Source of the DNA: Planctomycetota bacterium
GTDB taxonomy: Bacteria; Planctomycetota; PUPC01; DSUN01
Reading direction: 5' to 3'
Length of the DNA stretch: 64,000 bases
NCBI GenBank assembly: GCA_035384565.1
Contig: DAOOIT010000015.1
Coordinates: forward strand, 47,706-111,705
Part shown: positions 8,538-17,634 of the stretch, piece after piece
Position numbering within the stretch: the first letter of the stretch is position 1
Layout: the number at the start of each line of letters is the position of its first letter
Translations under genes and position numbers: made by a program
Notes under the pieces: generated by a model
The model's input: the letters and a program-made list of their open reading frames with translations, nothing else
Told to the model about the DNA's origin: nothing
Database searches by the model: none

Positions 8538-8867
8538 ATGAAGGAAATCATCCAGGAACTCCTGCGGGTCGAGAGCCAGGCCCGCCAGCTCGTGGCCGAG
8601 GCCGAGGCCGAGGCCCAGCAGGCCGTGGCCGCCGCCAGGGCCCAGGCCCAGGCGCAAGCCGAGGAGAGCCGGCTGCGCGCCAGCGAGGAGGCGCAACGCC
8701 TGGTGGCCCAGCGGGCCGAAGAGGCCCGCCGCCAGAAGCAGGCCCGGCTCGAAGCCGCCGCGGCGGCCAACCGCGACGCCGCCCGCATCCCCCCATCGCT
8801 CGCCCAGCGCGCCGTCGAGGCCATCTGCCGCGCCGTGACGGGAGCCGACGATGCCACTCAGCGGTGA
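8538..8867 (+). CDS. V/A-type ATPase peripheral stalk subunit H (G-like)
   Basis: A 109-residue Ala/Glu/Gln/Arg-rich protein, almost wholly coiled coil through residue 75 (EAEAEAQQAVAAARAQAQAQ). This is the composition and length of subunit H (AhaH, also called G) of archaeal-type ATPases, which pairs with subunit E in the outer stalk. A short non-coil C-terminus (SLAQRAVEAICRAV) follows. Low complexity limits direct identification; its position as first ATPase gene, with a 17-bp overlap into subunit C, is the main support. The ATG is preceded by GAGGGG. Confidence 0.7.
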   Translation: MKEIIQELLRVESQARQLVAEAEAEAQQAVAAARAQAQAQAEESRLRASEEAQRLVAQRAEEARRQKQARLEAAAAANRDAARIPPSLAQRAVEAICRAVTGADDATQR

Positions 8868-9876
8868 CTTCGATTACATTCAGGCCAAGGTCCACGGCCT
8901 CCGCAGCCGCGTTTACGAGCTGGACCGCCTGGACGCCCTGTGCGACCTGCGCACCGTGGCCCAGCTCTGGCACCGCTTGTACCCCGAAGCCGACGCCCAG
9001 GGCCACCACGAACTCCAACGCCGCCTCCTGGCCGACCACGTGGCCGAGCTCGCCAGCGTCCAGCCCCACCTGCCCGAGCCTCTCGGCCCGCTCTACGCCT
9101 GGATGATGCGGCGGTTCCAGGTGGAGAACCTCAAGGTCATCCTCCGCGCCTGGAAGGCCCACGAACCGCCCGAGCGTGTGCTGCCGTTCCTGGCCCCCTT
9201 GCGCGGCGGCCTGGCCCTGGAGGCAGCCCCGCTGCTCCGAGCCGCCGACCTGGCGAGCTTTGTGCTCGGCATCCCCGAGCCGCAGCTCCGCGCCGCGGCG
9301 CTCGAGGCCGCCCCGCAGCACGCCGAGGCGGGCGAGACCTTCTTCGTCGAGGCCGCGCTCGACGCGGCTTACTACACCCGCCTCCTGTCGCTTGCCGCCG
9401 AGTTGCCGGCCCTCCACCGCCGCACGTGCGAACCGCTCGTGCGCCTGGAGGCGGCCATCTACAACACGCTGGCGATCTTCCGCCTCAAGCTCAACTACCA
9501 TCTCGCCCAGGAGAAGGCCCGCGCCTTCCTGGCCCAGGGCGCCCTCCACCTTGTGCAGGTCGAGCGCCTGTTCGACTACCCCGACTTCCGCGACATGCTG
9601 GCCCACGTGCCGCGCGAGCTCGTGCGGCCCGAGGACGCCGCCCGCCTCTTCGCCATCGCCGACCTCGAGCGGGCCGTCTGGGAGCGCCTGCTGCGCGTGG
9701 CCAACCGCCAGTTCTACCGGTCCGTGGGCGACCTCGGCCTCGTCGTGGCCTTCTACACCGTCAAGCGCGTCGAATTGGCCAACCTCATCCGCGTGATCGA
9801 GGGCGTGCGCTACGGCCTCGCGCCCACCCTCATCCGCGAAGGGCTGATCCATCCGCGGCTGACCGCCGCCGCGTAG
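8851..9876 (+). CDS. atpC: V/A-type ATPase subunit C
   Basis: A 341-residue protein resembling the V-type subunit C (AC39/d family). This is the helical funnel that links the central rotor (D/F) to the membrane ring. Family-like stretches include YIQAKVHGLRSRVYEL at the N-terminus, YAWMMRRFQVENLKVILRAW in the middle, and VVAFYTVKRVELANLIRVI near the end, which matches the conserved C-terminal E(I/L)xNLRxI-type helix. Its start overlaps the previous gene by 17 bp, so translation is probably coupled. Length and position fit the family. Confidence 0.88.
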   Translation: MPLSGDFDYIQAKVHGLRSRVYELDRLDALCDLRTVAQLWHRLYPEADAQGHHELQRRLLADHVAELASVQPHLPEPLGPLYAWMMRRFQVENLKVILRAWKAHEPPERVLPFLAPLRGGLALEAAPLLRAADLASFVLGIPEPQLRAAALEAAPQHAEAGETFFVEAALDAAYYTRLLSLAAELPALHRRTCEPLVRLEAAIYNTLAIFRLKLNYHLAQEKARAFLAQGALHLVQVERLFDYPDFRDMLAHVPRELVRPEDAARLFAIADLERAVWERLLRVANRQFYRSVGDLGLVVAFYTVKRVELANLIRVIEGVRYGLAPTLIREGLIHPRLTAAA

Positions 9877-9889
9877 CGAGGGCCCGCAC

Positions 9890-11842
9890 GTGCTCAAACC
9901 GGCCCCGATGAAACGCATCCGCCTCCTGATCCTCGAGCGCGACGTGCGCGCCGTCACCGAGGGCCTGGGCCGTCTGGGCGTGGTGCACCTCTCGCAGGCG
10001 CAGGCCACCGAGGGCGGCGAGCTCGTGAACGCCACGCGCCTCGGCGAGGAGTTGGGCCTCATCCACTCGCTCCTCGAGCGGGTGACCGCGCTCTGCGACG
10101 CGCTGGAGATCGGCGAGGACCGCCCCGCCGAGCAAGTGCCCTATGCCGACGCGCGCGAGCTGGACGCCGAGCTGGCGCCGCTCGAGCAGCGGCTGGCCGC
10201 CGTGCTGGAGCGGCGGAAGAGCCTGGACGCCGACATCGAGGCCGAGTACCAGGTGCTGCGCGACGCGGAGGCCTACCGGCCCATCGAAGTGGCGCCCGAC
10301 CAGTTGCGCGACCTGGCCTTCCTGCACTTCGCCCTCGGCACCCTGCCATCGCGCGAGATCGCCCCGCTGCGCGAGAAGCTCGAGGGCAAGGCCGTGTTCC
10401 TGCCCTTCAAGTCGCCCGACGGCCGCCAGCGCGTCGTGGCCCTCGCCACCCGCGCGGCCCGCTTCGCCCTCGACTCGCTGCTGGCCGAGCACCACTTCGT
10501 GGCCGAGCGGCTGCCCGAGCGCACCGCGGGGGCGCCGGCCGACGTCTCGCGCAAGGCCGAAGAGCGGCTCCTGGCCCTCGCCAAGGAGCAGGAGGCCCTG
10601 CGCGCCGAAACCGCCGGCCTGGCCGCCGAACTGGGCGGCCGCCTCGCCGCCTGGCGCCAGCGCCTGCGCACCGACGAGCAGCTCCTCCACGCCCAGGCCT
10701 ACTTCGGCCACACCAGCGCCACCTGCCTGATCGCCGGCTACGTGCCGTCGGTGCGCGTGGACGCGCTGCGCGAGGAGCTGCTGCGCCTGACCGACGGGCG
10801 GGTGGTCATCGAGGTGGCCGATCCGCCGGCCGCCGACCCCGACACCCCCACGCTGCTGGTGAACCCGCGGCTCCTGAAGCCGTTCGAGATGCTCGTCGCC
10901 GGCTACGGGCACCCGGGCTACCGCGAGATCGAGCCCACGCCGCTCGTCGCCCTCAGCTTCCTGCTGATGTTCGGCATCATGTTCGGCGACGTGGGCCAGG
11001 GCGCCGTGCTCCTGGCCGCAGGCCTTGCCCTGGCGCGCCGCGGCCGCACCGACAAGGTGCGCGACTTCGGCACCCTGCTCTGGCTGTGCGGCATCGTGGC
11101 CATGCTGTCGGGCTGGGTCTACGGCAGCGTGTTCGGCATCGAGCGGGTCCTCCAGCCGCCCTGGGGCGGGTGGTTCGCCCTCGATGTCACCCGCATCGAG
11201 TCGATCAAGCCCCTCCTCATCGCCACCGTGGGCCTCGGTGTGGTGATGATGACGCTGGGCGTGGTGCTCAACCTGATCAACCGCATCCAGGCGCGCGACT
11301 ACTTCGCCCTGGTGATTGACAAGTTCGGCCTCGTGGGCTTCATCTTCTACTGGGGCGCGCTGGGCCTCGGCCTGCGCACGCTGGTGTGGGAGAGCGGGCC
11401 GCCCGCGGCCTGGGAGATCGGGGTGCTCGTGATCCTGCCGCTGGTTGTGCTGTTCTTCCGGGAGCCGCTGCACTATCTGATGACGCGGCGCGACCACACG
11501 CGCAAGGCGCACCTGCTCGCGGGGCTGATGGAGGGGTTTGTGGATATTCTCGAGACCGTGAGCGCCTACGCGGCGAACACGGTGTCGTTCGTGCGCGTGG
11601 GCGCCTTCGCCCTGGCGCACGCGGCGGTGTGCGTGGCGATCTTCGCTATCGAGCGCATGGTGCGCGGGGCGCCCGGCGGCCCGATGTGGAGCCTGCTGGT
11701 CGTCGTCTTCGGCAATGCGCTCGTCATCGGGCTCGAGGGGCTCGTGGTCTCCATCCAGGCGATGCGCCTGGAGTACTACGAGTTCTTCAGCAAGTTCTTC
11801 AGTGGCCAGGGAAAGGCCTATCATCCGTTCAAGCTCACCTAG
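9890..11842 (+). CDS. atpI: V/A-type ATPase membrane subunit I (a-subunit)
   Basis: A 650-residue protein. The N-terminal ~340 residues form the soluble arm (KRIRLLILERDVRAVTEGLG, then helical coiled-coil segments). The C-terminal half is membrane-embedded, with about seven hydrophobic helices. The conserved segment SFLLMFGIMFGDVGQGAVL and the later FVDILETVSAYAANTVSFVR region match the a/I subunit that forms the ion half-channels; the Arg in SFVRVGAFALAHA corresponds to the essential channel arginine of the family. The GTG at 9890 follows GAGGG by 7 bp; the internal ATG at 9908 is also possible. The gene starts 13 bp after atpC. Confidence 0.9.
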   Translation: MLKPAPMKRIRLLILERDVRAVTEGLGRLGVVHLSQAQATEGGELVNATRLGEELGLIHSLLERVTALCDALEIGEDRPAEQVPYADARELDAELAPLEQRLAAVLERRKSLDADIEAEYQVLRDAEAYRPIEVAPDQLRDLAFLHFALGTLPSREIAPLREKLEGKAVFLPFKSPDGRQRVVALATRAARFALDSLLAEHHFVAERLPERTAGAPADVSRKAEERLLALAKEQEALRAETAGLAAELGGRLAAWRQRLRTDEQLLHAQAYFGHTSATCLIAGYVPSVRVDALREELLRLTDGRVVIEVADPPAADPDTPTLLVNPRLLKPFEMLVAGYGHPGYREIEPTPLVALSFLLMFGIMFGDVGQGAVLLAAGLALARRGRTDKVRDFGTLLWLCGIVAMLSGWVYGSVFGIERVLQPPWGGWFALDVTRIESIKPLLIATVGLGVVMMTLGVVLNLINRIQARDYFALVIDKFGLVGFIFYWGALGLGLRTLVWESGPPAAWEIGVLVILPLVVLFFREPLHYLMTRRDHTRKAHLLAGLMEGFVDILETVSAYAANTVSFVRVGAFALAHAAVCVAIFAIERMVRGAPGGPMWSLLVVVFGNALVIGLEGLVVSIQAMRLEYYEFFSKFFSGQGKAYHPFKLT

Positions 11843-11857
11843 GAGCCAGGAGGTCGC

Positions 11858-12226
11858 ATGGAGAGCAAGCTGCGGGTGTCCATCATGATCTGGGCGGCGG
11901 CCGTGTTGCTGGTGGCGTTGCCGCTGGGGCTGGGCCTCAGCGCGGTGCTCGGCGGCGAGGAGCCGGCCAAGGAGGCCGAGAAGGCGCCCACGCTCAAGCG
12001 CGAGTCGGGCGAGAACATCGCCTTCGCCGTCAGCGTGGCCGTGACCACCTCGATGGCGTGCTTCAGCGCCGCCTATGCCGTGGGCAAGGTGGGCGCGGCC
12101 GCCCTCGGCGCGGCCAGCGAGCGGCCCGAGTTGCTCGGGCGGGCCCTCATCTTCGTCGGCCTCGCCGAAGGCATCGCCATCTATGGCCTCATCATCGCCA
12201 TCCTGCTGCTCGGCTACCTCAGGTAG
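11858..12226 (+). CDS. atpK: V/A-type ATPase rotor ring proteolipid, subunit K (c)
   Basis: A 122-residue membrane protein. A hydrophobic N-terminal helix (SIMIWAAAVLLVALPLGLGL) is followed by a charged linker (about 33-52) and one ring hairpin. The second hairpin helix carries the ion-binding glutamate E104 in FVGLAEGIAIYGLIIAI, next to the usual SERPELLGRALIF loop. Many bacterial V-type K proteins are duplicated hairpins of about 155 residues; this one has one hairpin plus an N-terminal segment that may be a cleaved leader or an extra helix. I see no polar Gln partner in the first helix, so Na+ specificity is not indicated. Confidence 0.88.
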   Translation: MESKLRVSIMIWAAAVLLVALPLGLGLSAVLGGEEPAKEAEKAPTLKRESGENIAFAVSVAVTTSMACFSAAYAVGKVGAAALGAASERPELLGRALIFVGLAEGIAIYGLIIAILLLGYLR

Positions 12227-12274
12227 CCGCGCGGCCCCGGCGGCGAAGGCCACGGCCCGCGGGCGGAGCACGCC

Positions 12275-12580
12275 ATGCACTACTACGTGATCGGCGACGA
12301 AGACACCGTGCTCGGTTTCCGCTACGCCGGCGTGCCGGGCGACATCGTGAAGAGCGCCGAGGCAGCGCACGACGCGCTCGAGCGCGTGCTGCGCCGGCGC
12401 GACGTGGTGATCCTCATCATGACCGATCGGGTGGCCGACTGGATCCGCCCCGAGGTGAACCGCGTGCATTTCGATTTCGAGCTGCCGCTGGTCGTCGAGG
12501 TGCCCGGGCCCGCCGGCCCGTCGCCCGAACGCAAGGACCTGCTGACCCTCATCCGCGAGGCCGTCGGCATCAAGGTCTAG
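12275..12580 (+). CDS. atpF: V/A-type ATPase central stalk subunit F
   Basis: A 101-residue protein with the typical subunit F layout: the N-terminal strand YYVIGDEDTVLGFRYAGV, the loop GDIVKSAEAA, the central strand DVVILIMTDRVADWI, and the C-terminal LPLVVEVPGP with a final helix (SPERKDLLTLIREAVGIKV). Subunit F binds the rotor shaft D and the C funnel. It sits between K and E, as in many bacterial V-type operons. Confidence 0.9.
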   Translation: MHYYVIGDEDTVLGFRYAGVPGDIVKSAEAAHDALERVLRRRDVVILIMTDRVADWIRPEVNRVHFDFELPLVVEVPGPAGPSPERKDLLTLIREAVGIKV

Positions 12581-12599
12581 CCACAGGAAACGCGAACCC

Positions 12600-13217
12600 A
12601 TGGCGAGCGAGAAGGTCCTGTCGGACGAGATTCTCAAGGACGCGCAAACGAAGGCTGACCGCCTGCGCAAGCGCGGCGAGCGCGACGCGAAGAAGATCCT
12701 GGACGAGGCGGCGAAGGAGGCGGCCGCCGCGGCCGAACGCACCCTCCAGGTGGCCCGCGCCCGGGCCGACCGGGTGACGCAGTCGCTCCTGGCCACCGTA
12801 GAGCAGGACGTGCGCCGCGGCCTCCTCGCCGCGCGCGAGGCCGAGCTCGACCGGCTTTTCGAGGCCGCCCGCCAGCGCCTGGCGGACCGCTCCTCCTACG
12901 ATCCCGCGGCCGTGCTCGCCGCGCTGGCGGCCCAGGCCATCGGCGCCATGCGGGCCGACCGCGTGGTGCTCGCCCTGGCCGAGGCCGACCGCGCGATCGC
13001 CACCGAGGCCTGGCGGGCCGACGTGCGCCGCCGTCTGGGACGCGACGTGGCCATCGAGGTCTCGCCCGAGCCCGCACCCATCGAGGGCGGCCTCATCGTC
13101 CGCTCGGCCGACGGGCGGCTGCTCTACGACAACTCGTTCGGGGCCAGGCTCCGCCGCCTGTGGCCCGAGCTCAGGAAGGAACTCGCCGCCGAGGTGTTCC
13201 AGGAGAACAGCCCGTAG
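12600..13217 (+). CDS. atpE: V/A-type ATPase peripheral stalk subunit E
   Basis: A 205-residue protein. The N-terminal ~75 residues are a long charged coiled coil (ILKDAQTKADRLRKRGERDA) that would pair with subunit H. The C-terminal globular part ends with PIEGGLIVRSADGRLLYDN and ARLRRLWPELRKELAAEVF, matching the conserved GG(V/L)xVxxxDGxIxxDNTxxxRL motif of the family. The ATG at 12600 follows AGGAAA. It lies directly before the catalytic A subunit with a 77-bp gap. Confidence 0.9.
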   Translation: MASEKVLSDEILKDAQTKADRLRKRGERDAKKILDEAAKEAAAAAERTLQVARARADRVTQSLLATVEQDVRRGLLAAREAELDRLFEAARQRLADRSSYDPAAVLAALAAQAIGAMRADRVVLALAEADRAIATEAWRADVRRRLGRDVAIEVSPEPAPIEGGLIVRSADGRLLYDNSFGARLRRLWPELRKELAAEVFQENSP

Positions 13218-13294
13218 CCCGTCGCCGGGGAAGGGGCCGGCGGCCCCGCCCGGCGGCGCACCACGGGGGTTCCGCGAAGGATAAGAGCGAAGCT

Positions 13295-15055
13295 ATGCAA
13301 GGTCACGGCACCATCACCCGCATCTCCGGCCCCATCGTGCACGCCAGCGGCCTGGGCGACGCGATGATGTACGAGGTCGTCGAAGTCGGGCACCCGCGCC
13401 TCATGGGCGAGGTCATCCGCCTGCGCGGCGACCAGGCCACCCTCCAGGTCTACGAAGACACCACCGGCGTCCGCCCCGGCGAGCCGGTCTACCGCAGCGG
13501 CGCGCCGCTGTCGCTCTCGCTCGGCCCGGGCCTCATCGGGAACATCTACGACGGCATCCAGCGCCCGCTGCCCGAGATCGCGCGCGAGAGCGGCTGCTAC
13601 ATCCGCCGCGGCGAGAAGGTGCCCGCCCTGCCGCCCGAGAGGGCCTGGCACTTCGTGCCCTGCGTCGCCGCGGGCGCCGAGGTCGCGCCCGGCCACCTCC
13701 TCGGCACGGTGCAGGAGACGCCATGCATCCAGCACCGCATCCTGTGCCCGCCCGGCCTCCGCGGCACGCTGGCCCACGTGGCGCCCGAGGGCGGCTACAG
13801 GGTGGCCGACCCCGTGGCCGTGGTGCGCACGCCCGCGGGCGACCGCCAAGTGACAATGAGCCAGCGCTGGCCGGTGCGCCAGGCGCGGCCTTACGCCTTG
13901 CGCCTGCCGCCCACGGCCCCCCTCATCACCGGCCAGCGGGTGATTGACACGCTCTTCCCGATCAGCCGTGGCGGGGCCGCCGCCATTCCCGGCGGCTTCG
14001 GCACCGGCAAGACCATGACCCAGCACGCCCTGGCCAAGTGGAGCGACGCCGACCTCATCGTCTACGTGGGCTGCGGCGAGCGCGGCAACGAGATGACCGA
14101 CGTGCTGACCAGCTTCCCCGAGCTCACCGATCCGCGCACCGGCCGCCCGCTGATGGAGCGCACGGTGCTCATCGCCAACACGTCGAACATGCCGGTCGCC
14201 GCGCGCGAAGTCTCCATCTACACCGGCATCACCATCGCCGAGTACTTCCGCGACATGGGCTACCACGTGGGCGTGATGGCCGACTCGACCTCGCGGTGGG
14301 CCGAGGCGCTCCGCGAGCTGGCGGCGCGCCTGGAGGAGATGCCGGCCGAGGAGGGCTTCCCCGCCTACCTGCCCAGCCGTCTGGCCGGCTTCTACGAGCG
14401 CGGCGGCGCCGTGGAGACCCTCGGCGGCCGGCGGGCCTCGATCAGCATCGTGGGCGCCGTGTCGCCGCCCGGCGGCGACTTCTCGGAGCCGGTCACCCAG
14501 CACACCCGCCGCTTCATCCGCTGCTTCTGGGCGCTCGACACCACGCTGGCCAACGCCCGCCACTACCCGGCCATCCACTGGCTGCGCAGCTACAGCGAGT
14601 ACGTGGGCGACGTGGCCGAGTGGTGGCAGGAGATCGAGCCCGAGTGGCCGGCGCTGCGCCAGCGCCTCATCGAGCTGCTCCAGCGCGAGGACCGCCTCCA
14701 GCAGATCGTCAAGCTCGTCGGGCCCGACGTGCTGCCCGACACCCATCGCCTGGTGCTGCTGGTGGCCGAGATGATCAAGAACGGCTTCCTCCAGCAGAAT
14801 GCCTTCGACGAAATCGACATGTACTGCCTGCCGCGCAAGCAGGCGGCCCTGATGCGCCTGATCGTGGAGTTCTACGAGCGCGCCGACCGCATCATCGCCA
14901 AGGGCGCGCCGCTCGTGCGCCTCCACGACCTGCCCTGCGTCAACGAGATCGTGCGCGCGCGCTCCACCGTGCCCAACGACCAGCCGCAGGGCCTCGACGC
15001 TGTGCGCGACCGCATGCGCGCCCAGCTCGGCGAGCTGGAAAGGAGCTACGCCTGA
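13295..15055 (+). CDS. atpA: V/A-type ATPase catalytic subunit A
   Basis: A 586-residue nucleotide-binding catalytic subunit. The frame is open 135 bp further upstream, but the ATG at 13295 gives the family N-terminus (MQGHGTITRISGPIVHASG) and has AAGGAT upstream. The P-loop GGFGTGKT is at about residues 233-240, followed by GCGERGNEM with the catalytic Glu of the GER motif and by MADSTSRWAEALRE. The non-homologous insert typical of A subunits (about 115-190) is present. The length is normal. It ends in a TGATG overlap with atpB, a sign of coupled translation of the A3B3 head. Confidence 0.95.
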   Translation: MQGHGTITRISGPIVHASGLGDAMMYEVVEVGHPRLMGEVIRLRGDQATLQVYEDTTGVRPGEPVYRSGAPLSLSLGPGLIGNIYDGIQRPLPEIARESGCYIRRGEKVPALPPERAWHFVPCVAAGAEVAPGHLLGTVQETPCIQHRILCPPGLRGTLAHVAPEGGYRVADPVAVVRTPAGDRQVTMSQRWPVRQARPYALRLPPTAPLITGQRVIDTLFPISRGGAAAIPGGFGTGKTMTQHALAKWSDADLIVYVGCGERGNEMTDVLTSFPELTDPRTGRPLMERTVLIANTSNMPVAAREVSIYTGITIAEYFRDMGYHVGVMADSTSRWAEALRELAARLEEMPAEEGFPAYLPSRLAGFYERGGAVETLGGRRASISIVGAVSPPGGDFSEPVTQHTRRFIRCFWALDTTLANARHYPAIHWLRSYSEYVGDVAEWWQEIEPEWPALRQRLIELLQREDRLQQIVKLVGPDVLPDTHRLVLLVAEMIKNGFLQQNAFDEIDMYCLPRKQAALMRLIVEFYERADRIIAKGAPLVRLHDLPCVNEIVRARSTVPNDQPQGLDAVRDRMRAQLGELERSYA

Positions 15056-16560
15056 TGCCCGTGGTGGACCATGGTCTGGAATATGTGGGCCTCGAACAGG
15101 TCAACGGCCCCCTCATCTTCATCGAGGCCGTGCGCGACGTCGGCTACGGCGAGGTCGTCGAGATCGCCGACGCCGAGGGCACCCCCCGCCTGGGCACGGT
15201 GCTCGACATCTCGGACCGCCACGCCGTGGTCCAGGTCCTCGAGGGCACCAGCGGCCTAGCGGGCCGCTCGACCCGCGTGCGCTTCCTCGGCAAGCCGCTG
15301 GGCCTGCCCGTGTCGCGGGCCATGCTGGGCCGCGTCTTCGACGGCATCGGACGGCCGCTCGACGGCGGCCCCGCCCCCTTGAGCCGCGAGGAGCGCGACA
15401 TCAATGGCCAGCCGGTCAACCCCTTCTCGCGCCGCTACCCGCGCGACTTCATCCAGACCGGCATCTCGGCAATTGACGGCATGAACACCCTGGTGCGCGG
15501 GCAGAAGCTGCCGATCTTCTCGGGCAGCGGCCTGCCGCACGACCGCATCGCCGCGCAGATCGCCCGCCAGGCCCGGCTGCTCGACCAGAACGTGAACTTC
15601 GCTATCGTCTTCGGCGCCATGGGCGTCAAGCACGACGTCGCGCAGTTCTTCACCCGCTCGTTCGAGGAGAGTGGCGTGCTCGGCAACGTGGCGCTCTTCC
15701 TCAGCCTCGCCAGCGCGCCCTCCATCGAGCGCCTGCTCACCCCGCGGTCTGCCCTCACGCTCGCCGAGCACCTGGCCTTCGACTGCGGCTTGCACGTGCT
15801 CGTGCTGCTCACCGATATGACCAACTACTGCGAATCGCTGCGCGAGATCGGCACGGCCCGCGGCGAGATTCCCGCCCGCAAGGGCTATCCCGGCTACCTC
15901 TACAGCGACCTCGCCTCGATCTACGAACGGGCCGGGCGCGTCGAAGGCTCCGAAGGCTCGATCACCCAGATGGCCATCCTCACCATGCCCAGCGACGACA
16001 TCTCGCACCCCGTGCCCGATCTCACGGGCTACATCACCGAGGGCCAGATCGTGCTGGAGCGCGACCTCTTCCAGCGCGGCATCTACCCGCCCATCGCCGG
16101 CCTGCCCAGCCTCTCGCGCCTGATGAAAGACGGCATCGGCAAGGGGCGCACCCGCGAGGACCACGCACCGCTGGCCAGCCAGCTCTTCGCCGCCTACGCC
16201 GTGGTCAAGCGCGTGCGCGGCCTCGCCGCCGTCATCGGCGAGGAGGAGCTCCCGCCCCTCGACAAAGGCTACCTGGCCTTTGGCGAAGCCTTCGAGCGCC
16301 GCTTCCTCGCCCAGGGCGAGGACGAGAATCGCACGATCGAGCAGACGCTGGACCTCGGCTGGGACGTGCTGTCGCTGCTCCCGCGCTCGGAGCTTCATCG
16401 CATCAGCGAGGCGCTGCTCGACGCCCACTACAAGGCCGCCGTCGAGACCAAAGTGGTCGAACGCAAAGAGACCGGCGCCGCGGGAAGCGCGGACGCCGAA
16501 GCGGTGGAACGTCGCAAACTGGAACCCGGCGCCCCGATGCTGCCATCCCAGGAGGTCTGA
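15055..16560 (+). CDS. atpB: V/A-type ATPase non-catalytic subunit B
   Basis: A 501-residue protein. The ATG overlaps the atpA stop (TGATG) and follows AAAGGAG, so the longer upstream open frame is not used. Where A has a P-loop, B has the degenerate IFSGSGLPHDRIAAQI segment, the hallmark of non-catalytic B subunits. Other conserved stretches are YLYSDLASIYERAGR and TMPSDDISHPVPDLTGYI. The C-terminus carries about 35 residues beyond the usual end (from about VERKETGAAGS), low in complexity and probably unstructured. Confidence 0.95.
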   Translation: MPVVDHGLEYVGLEQVNGPLIFIEAVRDVGYGEVVEIADAEGTPRLGTVLDISDRHAVVQVLEGTSGLAGRSTRVRFLGKPLGLPVSRAMLGRVFDGIGRPLDGGPAPLSREERDINGQPVNPFSRRYPRDFIQTGISAIDGMNTLVRGQKLPIFSGSGLPHDRIAAQIARQARLLDQNVNFAIVFGAMGVKHDVAQFFTRSFEESGVLGNVALFLSLASAPSIERLLTPRSALTLAEHLAFDCGLHVLVLLTDMTNYCESLREIGTARGEIPARKGYPGYLYSDLASIYERAGRVEGSEGSITQMAILTMPSDDISHPVPDLTGYITEGQIVLERDLFQRGIYPPIAGLPSLSRLMKDGIGKGRTREDHAPLASQLFAAYAVVKRVRGLAAVIGEEELPPLDKGYLAFGEAFERRFLAQGEDENRTIEQTLDLGWDVLSLLPRSELHRISEALLDAHYKAAVETKVVERKETGAAGSADAEAVERRKLEPGAPMLPSQEV

Positions 16561-16563
16561 GCC

Positions 16564-17178
16564 GTGGCCAAGCTCGAGGTCCCGCCCACCAAGTCCAGCC
16601 TCCTCGCCCTCGAGCGCAGCCTGGAGTTCGCCCAGGAGGGCTACGAGCTGCTCGAGCAGAAGCGGCAGATTCTCGTGCTGGAGCTCATGAGCCGCCTGGA
16701 GGCCGCCAAGCGCGCGCAGAAGGACGTGGACGAGGCGATGGCTGCGGCCTTCGCGGCGTTGCGCGAAGCGGCGCTGCGCAGCGGCACCGAGGCCCTCGCC
16801 CGCGAGGCGCTGGGCATCGTGCGCCGCCACAAGCTCGACTACCGCGGCCGCCCCGTGATGGGCATTGACCTGCCCACCGTGACGGCCGAGCACGAGGCCC
16901 CGAAGCCCGAGTTCAGCACCGCCTCGGGCAGCGCGGCCTCCGACGACGTAATGGCCCACTTCACCCGAGCGCTCGACGCCCTGGCGCGCCTCGCCGAGGT
17001 CGAGAACGCCGTCCTCCGCCTCGCCTCCGAGGTGCGCCGCACCCAGCGCCGCGTCAACGCACTCGACAAAGTCTTCATCCCCGACTACCAGGAGACCGTG
17101 AACTACATCGAAGACGTCCTCGAAGAGCGTGAACGGGAGCAGTTCGTGATCATGAAGATGGCCAAAGGCCAGGCATAA
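16564..17178 (+). CDS. atpD: V/A-type ATPase central rotor shaft subunit D
   Basis: A 204-residue protein with a GTG start 4 bp after the atpB stop. It has the two long antiparallel helices of subunit D: an N-terminal PTKSSLLALERSLEFAQEGYELLEQKR and a C-terminal EVRRTQRRVNALDKVFIPDYQETVNYIEDVLEERE, here divided between residues about 8-34 and 154-190. The RRVNAL(D/E) segment is the family signature. The middle domain (about 85-125) is short and acidic. It turns inside the A3B3 head and joins subunit F. Confidence 0.93.
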   Translation: MAKLEVPPTKSSLLALERSLEFAQEGYELLEQKRQILVLELMSRLEAAKRAQKDVDEAMAAAFAALREAALRSGTEALAREALGIVRRHKLDYRGRPVMGIDLPTVTAEHEAPKPEFSTASGSAASDDVMAHFTRALDALARLAEVENAVLRLASEVRRTQRRVNALDKVFIPDYQETVNYIEDVLEEREREQFVIMKMAKGQA

Positions 17179-17181
17179 CGA

Positions 17182-17634
17182 ATGGCACAGCAACCGTTTC
17201 GGCACATCCTCGTGTTGGTGGACGGCACCGAGTCGTCGTTCAAGGCGGCCGAGAGCGCCGTGCAGATCGCCAGGGCCGAGAAGGCGCAACTCACCGCCGT
17301 GGGCATCGTGGACACGGCGACGCTCAAGCACCTCCTCTCCACCCACATCATGGTGGCGGCGGAGATGGAGGAGTACGAGCGCGACCTCGAGGCCTCGGGC
17401 CGCAAGCACCTGGCCTACGTGGCCGACCTCGCGGCCGAGCACGGCGTGAAGGCCCGCACCGTGCTGCTCAAGGGCGCGGTCCACAGCGCCGTGCTGGCCG
17501 AGCAGAAGGCGAGCGGCGCCGACCTCATCGTCATCGGCGCCTTCCGCTGGAGCCTGTGCCACCGCGACCAGGCCGCGCGCGAGCGGCAGCTCATCCTCGA
17601 CGAGGCCCCCTGCCCCGTTCTCGTCGTCCGCTAG
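17182..17634 (+). CDS. Universal stress protein (UspA family)
   Basis: A 150-residue single Usp domain. It has the N-terminal strand HILVLVDGTESSFKAAESAV, a central helix pair, DLIVIGAFRWS, and the C-terminal strand CPVLVVR. The canonical ATP-binding GxxG(9)GS motif is not clear: after DLIVIGA comes FRWSLCHRDQAARERQ, so nucleotide binding is doubtful. It starts 4 bp after atpD and is very probably the last gene of the ATPase operon. A role linked to energy state is inference from position. Confidence 0.85.
   Translation: MAQQPFRHILVLVDGTESSFKAAESAVQIARAEKAQLTAVGIVDTATLKHLLSTHIMVAAEMEEYERDLEASGRKHLAYVADLAAEHGVKARTVLLKGAVHSAVLAEQKASGADLIVIGAFRWSLCHRDQAARERQLILDEAPCPVLVVR

Noticed and set aside
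9830..12796. 988-codon minus-strand open frame opposite the ATPase genes
   Set aside because: It runs opposite to atpI, atpK, atpF and atpE, which are firmly identified; low-complexity His/Gln/Ala composition.
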